This document shows, in pieces, positions 24,434 through 32,939 of a stretch of 64,000 nt of DNA. The position numbers and the translations under genes are program-made. Under the pieces are notes generated by a model. It was not told the DNA's origin. It ran no database searches and saw only the letters and a program-made list of their open reading frames with translations. The number at the start of each line of letters is the position of its first letter. Position 1 is the stretch's first letter. The DNA lies in the IMG/VR virus record IMGVR_UViG_3300036770_008442, positions 62,001 through 126,000 of that record; one strand, written 5' to 3'. Source of the DNA: a virus.

Positions 24434-24961
24434 TTAACTGCCAGTCGATTCAACCCCTAAATCTGTGTTATTGAAAACAGTAGGAGAATTATAGACATCT
24501 GAAGGGAATGAATCAAATTTAAATTTAGAGATCACTTCCATATGTCCCTTATTACCATTATCCACAAATTCGACCGTATCTGGAATCAACTCAAGAACTT
24601 CTTCTTTCTTTTTTCCCTTAGAATTAACTTGTGCAAAATACCGATATGATTTATTATCAGGTGATCTTTCAGATCTAACGATCATACCAGCAACCTTTTT
24701 TTTATCATTAATAGGAACTCCAATTACGATGTCCCCTATTTGAAATTCAGATCCTTTGATATTTCTTTTGACGTTTGGATCTGGTCCTACACTCACAGAA
24801 AGATCCTTATAGGGCTTATATTGAATCTTAAATATGCCGTTAGCCCCACCATATCCGTAAGTATCTCCAAAAACCCCGACATCAAAAAATTCATTTATGC
24901 TCTTTAGGTGTTTCAAAATTAAAAAAATATTTCTACTATTTATCCGATTCAGATCCAGCAT
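24434..24961 (-). CDS. Hypothetical protein with possible head-targeting N-terminus (175 aa)
   Basis: The ATG at 24961 lies inside the end of the upstream gene, overlapping by 26 bases. The N-terminus MLDLNRINSRNIFLILKHLKSINE|FFD carries an INE at residue 24, similar to the head-protein set but followed by Phe rather than a small residue. The body has a beta-rich, SH3-like look (GSEFQIGDIVIGVPINDKKK; VAGMIVRSE). The C-terminus is disordered. No function recognised. Confidence 0.55.
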   Translation of the reverse strand: MLDLNRINSRNIFLILKHLKSINEFFDVGVFGDTYGYGGANGIFKIQYKPYKDLSVSVGPDPNVKRNIKGSEFQIGDIVIGVPINDKKKVAGMIVRSERSPDNKSYRYFAQVNSKGKKKEEVLELIPDTVEFVDNGNKGHMEVISKFKFDSFPSDVYNSPTVFNNTDLGVESTGS

Positions 24962-25478
24962 CTGCCAGATCTAAAATATCTTTTATCTTCTTGGCTAATT
25001 CGTAATTCTCTTTCTTCAAAGCACTCTCCATCATATCGCTTAAGATTTTATATCCTGGGTTTTCGGAGATCTGGGATGGTGCTGCATTAACAGTCAAGCA
25101 GATTCTCTGGGGAGAATAGATAACCTCTAATCTAGAATCAAAATTAGCAATCTCTTCTTCCGGAGAATCAGATTCATCCAATTCTTGATCTTGATCTATT
25201 TCTATATTTCCCCATTCTTGATTGAACCAAAATATCATCCATTGGCCATAAGCTAATTTTGAAACATCATTCTCTATGGCAAATTTAATTAAAGATTTAA
25301 GCTCATTTTTTATATCGTTTTTTGTCAACGATTCTGAATAAATTTTCCTTTTAATTCCGGGAATCACCTCACTTCCTTCCCCTACCCCGAATTTAAATAC
25401 TTTATGTACTTGATAAATTGAATCCCAATCCAGACTAGATATGGTGGTGTCAATTAATTTCTGAAAATCTTTTCTCAT
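24936..25478 (-). CDS. Hypothetical protein with a C-terminal UVR-like motif (180 aa)
   Basis: 180 residues from the ATG at 25478, 17 bases after a GATATATA motif. The N-terminal ~130 residues are unrecognised and include an acidic stretch (DQDQELDESDSPEEE). The C-terminus ILSDMMESALKKENYELAKK has the shape of the UVR motif of UvrB/UvrC and Clp adaptor proteins (helix with AL..ENYELA..I.). UVR motifs mediate protein-protein contacts. Together with neighbouring repair genes this hints at a partner in repair or proteolysis, but it is a short motif. Confidence 0.6.
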   Translation of the reverse strand: MRKDFQKLIDTTISSLDWDSIYQVHKVFKFGVGEGSEVIPGIKRKIYSESLTKNDIKNELKSLIKFAIENDVSKLAYGQWMIFWFNQEWGNIEIDQDQELDESDSPEEEIANFDSRLEVIYSPQRICLTVNAAPSQISENPGYKILSDMMESALKKENYELAKKIKDILDLADAGSESDK

Positions 25479-25494
25479 ATCGATTATTATATTC

Positions 25495-25502
25495 TATATA
25501 TC
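25495..25502 (-). promoter_or_regulatory. Late-promoter-like GATATATA motif
   Basis: The minus strand reads ATCTTGATATATAGAATA, 17 bases before the ATG at 25478, between the clamp-loader-subunit-like gene and the UVR-motif gene. Confidence 0.55.
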
Positions 25503-25506
25503 AAGA

Positions 25507-25932
25507 TTATTTCAGATCCATTGACATTTGTTGAGAAATATGGGCAATCCAATCAGAATATTCATTGGGATAAAACTTTTTAAGATCCTGAATTTCTCTC
25601 TTTGAAATTTCGAATTTTTCCATCACAAACTTTTCAGCCTCTTGATTATGATCGACCTTAATTGCTGATTTTAGGGGATTCTCAGATTTTTTTGTCTTGG
25701 TAAAAATCCAATTTGGGGTCTTGGTATAATATCTACTTAAATTATTATGCCACCAATCCACAACAGGTCTTGGGGAGATTTTAGTGTGATTAAATTGGTT
25801 AGCTTGGACTGGAAATTGGATACTCATGATCCTATTTACCATAAAGAAATTTTTGGTCTTATCGTTTCTGCTAACCTTATTCCAGTCTTTTTCGGACTTG
25901 AAAATTTTTTTTACTAATTCAAAAAGTTCCAT
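25507..25932 (-). CDS. Putative clamp loader small subunit (gp62-like)
   Basis: I start at the ATG at 25932 (MELFELVKKIFKSEKDW); a TTG six bases upstream is less likely. The 141-residue protein has FFMVNRIMSIQFPVQANQFN followed by a short stretch and a Trp/Tyr/Lys-rich TPNWIFTKTKK. This order resembles the small clamp-loader A subunit of T4-like phages (a VN-R-x-LS region, then a basic W-x-K region). It shares a block with gp44, RNase H and DNA ligase, as gp62 does in T4. Sequence support is thin, and direct similarity to T4 gp62 is not evident by eye. Confidence 0.45.
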   Translation of the reverse strand: MELFELVKKIFKSEKDWNKVSRNDKTKNFFMVNRIMSIQFPVQANQFNHTKISPRPVVDWWHNNLSRYYTKTPNWIFTKTKKSENPLKSAIKVDHNQEAEKFVMEKFEISKREIQDLKKFYPNEYSDWIAHISQQMSMDLK

Positions 25933-25934
25933 CT

Positions 25935-27068
25935 TCAAAAACTATTAAAAGGATCAAAATGTTTAGGAACAGACTGCGTAGTAACCCAATTAGTTCCCTC
26001 TAGAATTTTAATACGATCTAGAGTTATAGATTTTTTTTCCAGATTAATTCCCCTTTTAATTTCCGATATAATCCCACTTATTACGCTCATCGGAATAACT
26101 TTCTTATCCAGCCACATAAGCTTGTAATTCAATAAAAGATTTTTTGCAGCCTTCTCCCTATTTTCCTTATTATCCACGTCTTGCATAAGACGTAGAATTA
26201 ATTTGGAAATAAAATCAAGAAATTCCTCATCCCCTATCAAAGAATCAAATCCGTCATTATTCCATCTGGAATCCAAAAAAGACTCCATAATTTGGTCTGC
26301 TTTTTTAGGGGTTATCCTGTGGATTTTACCAGATTTCTCCATTTCCCAAGCGCTAGGAACATTATCTCCCTTGTCCCCTATTAGCATCTTATTAAAGATG
26401 TAATATTTTGGATCTACTTCTTGAAGATCAGCTTTCTTAATTAAACTCCGGAGCTTGTCCTTATCTGGATCTAACAAGGATCCCATACTAAATACAGTAG
26501 GCTGATCTACCGTATCTAACCACTTTTCTTTCCATCCAATTGGGGTTGTGAGAACATTATTTTTAGAATTATTACTCCAGACCAACGTCCAATTGTCTTT
26601 ATTCCACCTAGCCAATTGATGCAGATCCTTATCTGCAGAAACAACTATACAATTTTCTCCCTTTGTTGTAAAATAGTCTGACCAAAAATAAAGAAGGTCA
26701 TCACCCTCGGCACCTTCGGATTTAGAATAAATAAATCCCATTTTTTCAAGGTGATTACCAAAAGAGTGTAACAAATTAAAAAAGATGCTCCAATCAACCT
26801 CTTCATCTTTTATCCGGTTTGCCTTATAACCCCCACCTTCTATCTGAACATCCTTTCTCCAGCTTCTACTATCTGCAGTGAAGATCAATCTTCCTCCAGT
26901 GGGAATGCTTCTAAGAGAAGAACAAAGATCTGTCGATATTTTTCGGATAAACATGGATTGGTCAGATTCACTGCCAAGAATTTCTGCTGGGTTTTTAGAT
27001 CCCCAGCCTCCAAAAACACCCAGTGTTTTATGGAAAATATAGTTACCGTCTATTAGAACGTTTATCAT
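25935..27068 (-). CDS. rnh: FEN-type 5'-3' exonuclease / RNase H (T4 Rnh-like)
   Basis: 377 residues with the flap-nuclease acidic cluster: D7 in VLIDGNYIF, D66 in FTADSRSWRKD, the YKANR helical-gateway motif at 81-85, EGAEGDDLL with D123/D124, SADKD with D146/D148, and LIGDKGDNVPSA with D232/D235 leading into the helix-hairpin-helix. T4 RNase H (305 aa) removes RNA primers from Okazaki fragments. This protein is longer, with an insert around 160-225. It overlaps the upstream guanylate kinase gene by four bases. Confidence 0.9.
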   Translation of the reverse strand: MINVLIDGNYIFHKTLGVFGGWGSKNPAEILGSESDQSMFIRKISTDLCSSLRSIPTGGRLIFTADSRSWRKDVQIEGGGYKANRIKDEEVDWSIFFNLLHSFGNHLEKMGFIYSKSEGAEGDDLLYFWSDYFTTKGENCIVVSADKDLHQLARWNKDNWTLVWSNNSKNNVLTTPIGWKEKWLDTVDQPTVFSMGSLLDPDKDKLRSLIKKADLQEVDPKYYIFNKMLIGDKGDNVPSAWEMEKSGKIHRITPKKADQIMESFLDSRWNNDGFDSLIGDEEFLDFISKLILRLMQDVDNKENREKAAKNLLLNYKLMWLDKKVIPMSVISGIISEIKRGINLEKKSITLDRIKILEGTNWVTTQSVPKHFDPFNSF

Positions 27069-27598
27069 GGATTATAATTTTCCGGATTTGTCCAATCACC
27101 AGAGATTGGAAAGTATGGGTCAGTAATTTTGAGATCATAATCTCCAAAATTCAAAAAATCTAAGTTATCTGTGTGAAGCCTTCTTTCAGTTGAATCAGCA
27201 TCGTTTCTTGCAGAGAGCCTTGCTCTTCTTGTTTCCTCTTCTATATCAAGATAAACAATAAAAGAATCAGAACGATCTAGATCATTTAGAGATTTGAGGG
27301 ATGAAGGGGTCATGATGAAAAGATTAGAGGATCGAAAAGTATTTTCTGGAGTGCCATAAAACCAATTATTGAAATAAGCATGCTCGTAGAAAAACCCAGC
27401 AGACAAAAGACTTCTATGTTCCTCTTCGGAGATAAAGAAATAGTCTATTCCGTTTTCTTCTTTTTCTCTTTTAGGCCTAGTTGTAAAAGGAACACCAAAA
27501 GAAAAACCCCTTTTTTGAAGGGATTTTCTTAAATAATCTTTGCCGGATCCTCCGGCTCCTGTTATTATTAATCTTTTCTTGAATTCACTATTCTTCAT
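27065..27598 (-). CDS. gmk: Guanylate kinase-like (d)NMP kinase
   Basis: I place the start at the ATG at 27598 (MKNSEFKKRLIITGAGGSGK), 177 residues, overlapping the previous stop by 11 bases. An upstream start at 27631 would overlap more. The P-loop GAGGSGKDYL is followed by the GMP-binding block FGVPFTTRPKREKEENGIDYFFI, typical of guanylate kinases (TTRxxRxxE..G.DY.F), and by a lid with RRARLSARNDADSTERR. It would phosphorylate GMP or dGMP for phage DNA synthesis. Confidence 0.85.
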   Translation of the reverse strand: MKNSEFKKRLIITGAGGSGKDYLRKSLQKRGFSFGVPFTTRPKREKEENGIDYFFISEEEHRSLLSAGFFYEHAYFNNWFYGTPENTFRSSNLFIMTPSSLKSLNDLDRSDSFIVYLDIEEETRRARLSARNDADSTERRLHTDNLDFLNFGDYDLKITDPYFPISGDWTNPENYNP

Positions 27599-27899
27599 TA
27601 TCTTCTTCAGTAGATAAAATACCCTCCTCAAGATCGTTAAATCTCTTCTCCGCTAAATGATATCTGCTGCACGCCCACGCCCACTTACCAAAATCTTCAT
27701 TACCCGGAAATATTTCTCTTTCTGGCATATGAACTCCAAAAACTATTTTGGGCTTGTCTATTTTGATTTTAAAGACCTCCCATCCTATAGTCATATCCAA
27801 TTCTGGATCAAATTGTTCATAGATCATGGACTTTTCTCCCCTCTTATTCAACTTATAGATAAATCCATTTTTTCTAATCTCAGAAGATAATAATTCCAT
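27588..27899 (-). CDS. Hypothetical small protein in the replication operon (103 aa)
   Basis: 103 residues (MELLSSEIRKNGFIYKLNKR) with mixed alpha/beta character, IGWEVFKIKIDKPKIVFGVH in the middle and a C-terminal acidic tail (EEGILSTEEDNEE). A KWAWACSRYHLAEKRFNDL helix may mediate contacts. It overlaps the upstream clamp-loader gene by one base and the guanylate kinase by 11, so it belongs to the same operon. The family is not recognised. Confidence 0.65.
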   Translation of the reverse strand: MELLSSEIRKNGFIYKLNKRGEKSMIYEQFDPELDMTIGWEVFKIKIDKPKIVFGVHMPEREIFPGNEDFGKWAWACSRYHLAEKRFNDLEEGILSTEEDNEE

Positions 27900-28846
27900 T
27901 ACTCGATCAATTTTTGTATTTTGAAAATCAGAGACAAAAGGCTGACCACTGGATCTATTACCACCTGTCTTTGTGCCTGGTGTTCTGCAACTAAAACAAT
28001 GACGCCCGGGATAATAACAGCATACGATGATTTGTTCTTAATAATCCAATTGATAAACTCTTCGCCTAAGGCTGTCATAACATCATCTACCTTAGAAGAA
28101 TATTGGCCTACAATAGCCTGATAGTTTTTAACTGGATCTTTAGATTCGAAAATCATTCTGTAGATATCCTCATAGGACCATCCAGAATCATTAATTCTAG
28201 ATGAATCTATTTTATCAACTCCCTCAATTACCCAAGATTGAATTCTATTCAAGGAAGATCTAAGATCCGGAAAATACTCCTTTTCAAATTCATCCAAAGA
28301 ATCTTCATCAATTTCAATCTTCAGTTTTTGAAGTATTAGTTTAATTCGGGATCTCCATTCATTTTTAACATAATCCTCCTCTTCTTGAGAAATCGGATCA
28401 AAACTTATAACCTCAAATCTGCTTTGGATAGCTTCAGGAACCTTATTGATCCAATTGCAAGTTGCAACGAATCGAGTGTTAGCTGCAAATTTTTCTATCG
28501 TTCCTCTTAAAGCTTTATAGAACTGTTCGGATGCTCCATCAAACTCATCGAGTACCACTACCTTTTTTGATGATTTACCATCTAAGATAGAAATGGTAGA
28601 ACAGAAATCATTAATTTTCGTTCTTATGGTTTCAACTGAGCTCTCATCTGACACATTGATAAAAATATGGGGGGATCCGTTAGATAAAATTTTAGCAAGA
28701 GTTGTTTTACCACATCCTGGGCTTCCGGTCAAAAGAACATTATGATTTATGCCTTTATTCTCAAATAAGGATCTAATCCTCTTAGGCAAAATCATATGCC
28801 GTATTTCTTTGGGACGAAGTTTTTCAGTTAAAAGCTGATCAATCAT
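27899..28846 (-). CDS. 44: Sliding-clamp loader AAA+ subunit (gp44-like)
   Basis: 315 residues with Walker A GSPGCGKTT at 41-49, Walker B VVVLDEFD with D100/E101, sensor 1 ATCN ending at N131 and the arginine finger-like QSRFE at 141-145 (SRC-type loop). The C-terminal domain (after ~240) forms the oligomerisation collar. In T4, gp44 with gp62 loads the gp45 clamp, which also activates late transcription with gp55. The clamp gene itself is not in this window. The gene follows DNA ligase by 49 bases. Confidence 0.92.
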   Translation of the reverse strand: MIDQLLTEKLRPKEIRHMILPKRIRSLFENKGINHNVLLTGSPGCGKTTLAKILSNGSPHIFINVSDESSVETIRTKINDFCSTISILDGKSSKKVVVLDEFDGASEQFYKALRGTIEKFAANTRFVATCNWINKVPEAIQSRFEVISFDPISQEEEDYVKNEWRSRIKLILQKLKIEIDEDSLDEFEKEYFPDLRSSLNRIQSWVIEGVDKIDSSRINDSGWSYEDIYRMIFESKDPVKNYQAIVGQYSSKVDDVMTALGEEFINWIIKNKSSYAVIIPGVIVLVAEHQAQRQVVIDPVVSLLSLIFKIQKLIE

Positions 28847-28895
28847 AAGGATTCCTTTTGCTTTTTACAGGAAAAGGAGCCTTAAGTTTCCCCTT

Positions 28896-30236
28896 TTAAA
28901 AAAGATCAGATAGATCGTCTGGATCTTTTTTATCACTTCTCAGCTCTACAAACCTTGGCAAAAATAGACTCCTGTTATTATGTTTATCTGTGATGGGAAC
29001 ATTATATTGAACGGAAATAATAGATCCAATAAGTGAATCTGGATCTTTACTCAATTCAACCAGATCTAGATCTGTAAATCCCGCTCCTATCTTAACTCGA
29101 AGGGTTTTGGATAAATCAGTACAAACTAGACCACCAATAAATCCTTCTCTTTTCCCTTCACCCTCGTACCACCCCGTCACAATCAAATCGCACTCATTTA
29201 CTTCTTTTAATTTGACCCAATTTTTGCTTCTCTTGCACTCATAAAAGTGATCGTTTTTACAGATAACACCCTCACCTCCCTCGGAAACAATCTTTTTATA
29301 GATGGCCAGGATTTCCTCCATATTGTCCACCTCCCACATTTGACCCAATTTTATGAAGGTATAGTCTTCACGAGGATCAAAAAGATCAGATAGATTCTTT
29401 CTTCTTTCCGTATACTTAATATTCCCAATTCCCGATTTTAAAGTTTGTGAGGAATCTAGGTCAAAAATGTGAAATATGAAGTTTTTATCAATGTCTTCGG
29501 GGGCTGTTCCTTTTAGGATCTGCGTCACTTTACCAGAAACGGATTTTCTATTTAAATCGGTAAGCTCCCCATCGAAAAATATGTTTTTTAATCCCCCTGA
29601 TATTTTTTTTAGTTCTTTTGCTACATTCTTCATTCTAGAAGAATCAATCTCATTAAAGGCTCTGGTAAAGAATGAAAAATTTCCATCATCGTTCAGAATT
29701 GCAATGACTCTGACCCCATCATATTTTTCTTCACAGTATGCATTTTTCCATTTTACAATTTCACCTGAATCATCAGTAGCTAGCATAAGAGAAGGATCAG
29801 GGATTATCTCCCTCCCAATTGCCTTATTAATGAGCTTGGCACCAATTCCAATATTCATTCTCTTGGAAAGAACTTTGCCTAAAATTTTTCTAATTTCAAG
29901 ATCCCGATCAGGATCCAAGTGAAATTGATATCTTAAGATATTAGAAGCTCGAAGTCTCAATGAATCATTAGCAGCTGGTGCCTTTTTCAGATCCTCAACA
30001 AGTTCCACAAAGGTGTCCCAGAAAATCTCCTCACTTCCCTCGTAATTAATTCTATCGAGTCTAGAATTATCTATTTCTAGTTTATGAATTTTAGTGGTTA
30101 CAAAGGGATTAAAACATATATCTAAAAGATACAGCATCTTATCAGATAAATTTTGGGAGATAAGAGATTGCTTTTTTTTCTGCGAACCCTCGCCCGTACA
30201 TTTTTCCATTTCCAGAAAAACATCTAGTTCTTTCAT
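28896..30236 (-). CDS. 30: ATP-dependent DNA ligase (T4 gp30-like)
   Basis: 446 residues. Motif I is EEKYDGVRV with the adenylated Lys171, then the NFSFFTRAFNEID segment, motif III IFFDGELTD, motif IV EGGEGVICK and motif V NWVKLKE, followed by an OB-fold C-terminal domain (VKIGAGFTDLDL). The layout fits the ATP-dependent ligase family; T4 ligase has 487 residues. It seals Okazaki fragments and repair nicks and sits with RNase H and the clamp loader. A weak GC-poor hairpin at 28860-28885 follows its stop. A 148-residue plus-strand frame inside it is a shadow. Confidence 0.92.
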   Translation of the reverse strand: MKELDVFLEMEKCTGEGSQKKKQSLISQNLSDKMLYLLDICFNPFVTTKIHKLEIDNSRLDRINYEGSEEIFWDTFVELVEDLKKAPAANDSLRLRASNILRYQFHLDPDRDLEIRKILGKVLSKRMNIGIGAKLINKAIGREIIPDPSLMLATDDSGEIVKWKNAYCEEKYDGVRVIAILNDDGNFSFFTRAFNEIDSSRMKNVAKELKKISGGLKNIFFDGELTDLNRKSVSGKVTQILKGTAPEDIDKNFIFHIFDLDSSQTLKSGIGNIKYTERRKNLSDLFDPREDYTFIKLGQMWEVDNMEEILAIYKKIVSEGGEGVICKNDHFYECKRSKNWVKLKEVNECDLIVTGWYEGEGKREGFIGGLVCTDLSKTLRVKIGAGFTDLDLVELSKDPDSLIGSIISVQYNVPITDKHNNRSLFLPRFVELRSDKKDPDDLSDLF

Positions 30237-30311
30237 GTAATTAAAATCTTTGAGAAATAATTCTCCTAAAAATAAGAAAGATTAACAACTAAAAAAAATA
30301 ATTAGGGGGAA

Positions 30312-31304
30312 TTAAAGATAACTTTTTTCCGGTATCTGAATCTTTTTTTCCCCCATATACTCATAGATATCATTCGGATCAACAGGTACAGCACCCGAGA
30401 TTCGACAAACCAAAGATCCGGAGAGATTAGAAACATCTATACAATCAGTAAGGCTAAATCCGCTCAAGAACATGAGCATAAAAACAGCACTAACTGTGTC
30501 ACCTGCTCCAGAGACGTCCACTATATTAATCGAATGACCATTTACACTAAAGTTTGAATCATTCGAAGATAAAGCCATTCCCCTTTCAGACATGGTGATC
30601 AATGCATATTGGATGTCATATTTAGAAATTAGATTCTTTGCAAGATCAAAAATCTCAGCGACTGAAAGATTCTGGTTTTGGTTGATTTTCAATCCATCCT
30701 TAAGTTCCGATAGATTGGGCTTCAAAATGGTAGTTCCCTGATATTTAGTAAAATCCTTATCCTTAGGATCGGTTAAAACTGGGATTTTTAAGGTCTTACA
30801 TCTACTAATAATTTCAGAGATCAAACCCCTAGTTAAAACTCCCTTGCCATAATCCTGAAGAATAACACCGTCTAAATTTTGACAAATGGAATCAAAGGAT
30901 TCTAGAATAGAGAAAAACACATTCTCTGGAATATCAGAGGTTGTTTCATTATCTATTCTTGTTATCTGATGACCATTTCCTATGATTCGGGTTTTTACTG
31001 TAGTTGGCCTTTGATCAGAAATTAGGATCGGGGTAATCCCAGCCTGTTCTAATAAAACATTTAGAATATTAGAATACTCATCCTCTCCTGAAACTGAAAT
31101 TAAATAGCAGGTGGAACCAAAAACAGAAATATTCTGGGCAACATTAGCAGCTCCGCCCAAGCAATAGATCTCATCCTCTTTCAGAACAACAGGAACGGGA
31201 GCTTCGGGGGAAACCCGGTTAACTTTCCCATAAACGTAATGATCTAAAATGGAATCTCCGATTACTGCGATCCTTTTATTCGCAAAAACATTCACAAAAT
31301 TCAT
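30312..31304 (-). CDS. PfkB-family heptose-7-phosphate kinase-like enzyme (HldE/RfaE N-domain type)
   Basis: 330 residues. Residues 16-38 (GDSILDHYVYGKVNRVSPEA) and GGAANVAQN at 50-58 match the heptose-7-phosphate kinase domain of HldE/RfaE. VDVSGAGDTVSAVF carries the catalytic Asp of PfkB kinases, and QDYGKGVLTRGL is also typical. The cytidylyl/adenylyl-transferase C-domain of bifunctional HldE is absent, so this is an HldA-like kinase only. It would make heptose 1,7-bisphosphate in ADP-heptose synthesis. With a TibC-like heptosyltransferase at 57.2 kb it suggests a phage-supported heptose pathway. It lies between DNA ligase and the portal genes. Confidence 0.85.
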   Translation of the reverse strand: MNFVNVFANKRIAVIGDSILDHYVYGKVNRVSPEAPVPVVLKEDEIYCLGGAANVAQNISVFGSTCYLISVSGEDEYSNILNVLLEQAGITPILISDQRPTTVKTRIIGNGHQITRIDNETTSDIPENVFFSILESFDSICQNLDGVILQDYGKGVLTRGLISEIISRCKTLKIPVLTDPKDKDFTKYQGTTILKPNLSELKDGLKINQNQNLSVAEIFDLAKNLISKYDIQYALITMSERGMALSSNDSNFSVNGHSINIVDVSGAGDTVSAVFMLMFLSGFSLTDCIDVSNLSGSLVCRISGAVPVDPNDIYEYMGEKKIQIPEKSYL

Positions 31305-31314
31305 TTATCAACTG

Positions 31315-32919
31315 TTAAAGAGTAAACTGTTCTGGTTCATCTTCCCCTCCCTCACCCCCTCCTTTTTCCTTAGCTTCCTTCTCCGCTTGCTCTGCTTCTT
31401 TTTTCTTATATTCCTCATTTTTCCGATATTCATCCATCGATAATCCTAGCCATCTCTTAATTAAAAATTCCTTATCAAAATAAGGTTCCTCTTCATCCCC
31501 TATTCTTTGATTCATTTCCGACATAGAGTTTACAAATTCAGATCTCTTTGTTAAATTTTGGAGATTTAAGAATTCTTCAAAGATGTTTTCCCTTACATAA
31601 TCCAGTCCTAGATTAGACTTAAAGGATCGGTCTTTAGATAATTCTGGAAAATCTAAACACATTTGGATATAAAGAGGCTTAACCAATATTTCCTGAAAAA
31701 CCGATCTAATTCTGGTTAAAAACTTTTCATAACGGATTTCATCCCTCTCTAGCTGATCTATACTAATCTGATAATTAGCCGGGGTTCCACCTCTAAAAGA
31801 AAATCTAGCATATGGAATTTTTGAATCTAGTTTGAGCTTATTGTAGAAATAAACAACATTTTCCATCACATTAAAATCTGGTCCATTGGGATCTAAAGTC
31901 TCGATAGAAGGGGACTGTCCATCTTTTTCAGGAAAAAGATAGTTCTTGTAGAATTGCACCTTAGGTCTACCATTGACTGTCAATTCTCCAGAGAAATCAT
32001 TCAGTTCTATCTCCTCCTTGTAAATAGACATTAATTGACCCAAAGTTTGCATGGCTTTCTGCTGGGATTGGCTTCCAACCGGTATAACAAATTTGAGACG
32101 ATATGAAGCATTCATAACATTCCAAATAACCCGGGTATTCTCCATAATTCTAAGAATATTGTACGATCTCACAAGTCTTTCTACATAACTAACTCTAGAG
32201 ATCGTATTTCCCTTAGCATAAGACAAATAAATCACCTGCTCATTTTGGAGCTTTCTGGTCATATTATTATCATTTGGATATTGGATCCAGATCTGTTTAA
32301 ATTCACCATTTGGCTGAGGCTCTGTTGCTGGCTGAAGGGAAGTCGGATCCAATTCTTTGAATCCGACTATCTTTTTACCATTTGTAGAATAAACAATCTC
32401 AAAAGCCAAAAATCCATCAATAAGAAACTGTCTGAAATATTGCCAAGCTAAAACTGATTGTTGAAACCCAAACATCATATACAGATTCCTATATGATTCA
32501 TCTATTCGATCTAATATTTCTTTCTTAATTTCTATATTAGCAATGCCGGGATATGAAAAGAAGTTCTTATCGTCATAATTTATAGCATCATCTGTCAAGG
32601 TATCCAGAATAAAATCAATCTCCCCGTTGAGAGAAAATTTTCTTAGAAAATCCCTTTTGCCCAGATAGTCTTTATCAAAATAAGCAATATATTTTCTAAT
32701 TTTTGTGTCCTGATATCCCAAAGTCCAATAGAAGGCGGAATTTTCAGTAAATCCGGTTCCTTGCTCTTTGAAAAAATTAGATTCAGTTTGGCCAATAGCT
32801 TGGGAATTCCGGATTACCATATCCTCGTATTTCATCCCAAACTTCCCTATGCGACTCAGGTTTTTATATAAGACGTTTAAAAAACTTCTTTCCTGAACGT
32901 TATCCAAAAATCCGGCCAT
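31315..32919 (-). CDS. 20: Portal vertex protein, copy A (T4 gp20-like)
   Basis: 534 residues (MAGFLDNVQERSFLNVLYKN). It carries the gp20 block FDKDYLGKRDFLRKFSLN, the WQYFRQFLIDGFLAFEIVY wing region, VIWNVMNASYRLKFVIPVGS and the crown/stem region RIRSVFQEILVKPLYIQMC. The C-terminus is a Glu/Gly-rich tail. T4 gp20 (524 aa) forms the dodecameric portal through which DNA is packaged. This copy is about two-thirds identical, in the best blocks, to the gene immediately upstream (copy B), from which it is separated by 20 bases. Both look full length and intact. Confidence 0.9.
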   Translation of the reverse strand: MAGFLDNVQERSFLNVLYKNLSRIGKFGMKYEDMVIRNSQAIGQTESNFFKEQGTGFTENSAFYWTLGYQDTKIRKYIAYFDKDYLGKRDFLRKFSLNGEIDFILDTLTDDAINYDDKNFFSYPGIANIEIKKEILDRIDESYRNLYMMFGFQQSVLAWQYFRQFLIDGFLAFEIVYSTNGKKIVGFKELDPTSLQPATEPQPNGEFKQIWIQYPNDNNMTRKLQNEQVIYLSYAKGNTISRVSYVERLVRSYNILRIMENTRVIWNVMNASYRLKFVIPVGSQSQQKAMQTLGQLMSIYKEEIELNDFSGELTVNGRPKVQFYKNYLFPEKDGQSPSIETLDPNGPDFNVMENVVYFYNKLKLDSKIPYARFSFRGGTPANYQISIDQLERDEIRYEKFLTRIRSVFQEILVKPLYIQMCLDFPELSKDRSFKSNLGLDYVRENIFEEFLNLQNLTKRSEFVNSMSEMNQRIGDEEEPYFDKEFLIKRWLGLSMDEYRKNEEYKKKEAEQAEKEAKEKGGGEGGEDEPEQFTL

Positions 32920-32939
32920 TTTATTTAATTAACTTTTGT

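Noticed and set aside
28860-28885. Terminator between DNA ligase and the clamp loader gene
   Set aside because: The hairpin is imperfect (one mismatch) and the T-tract is poor; the two genes are probably co-transcribed.
29476-29922. 148-residue open frame on the plus strand
   Set aside because: It is an antisense shadow of the DNA ligase gene, whose motifs are all present on the minus strand.
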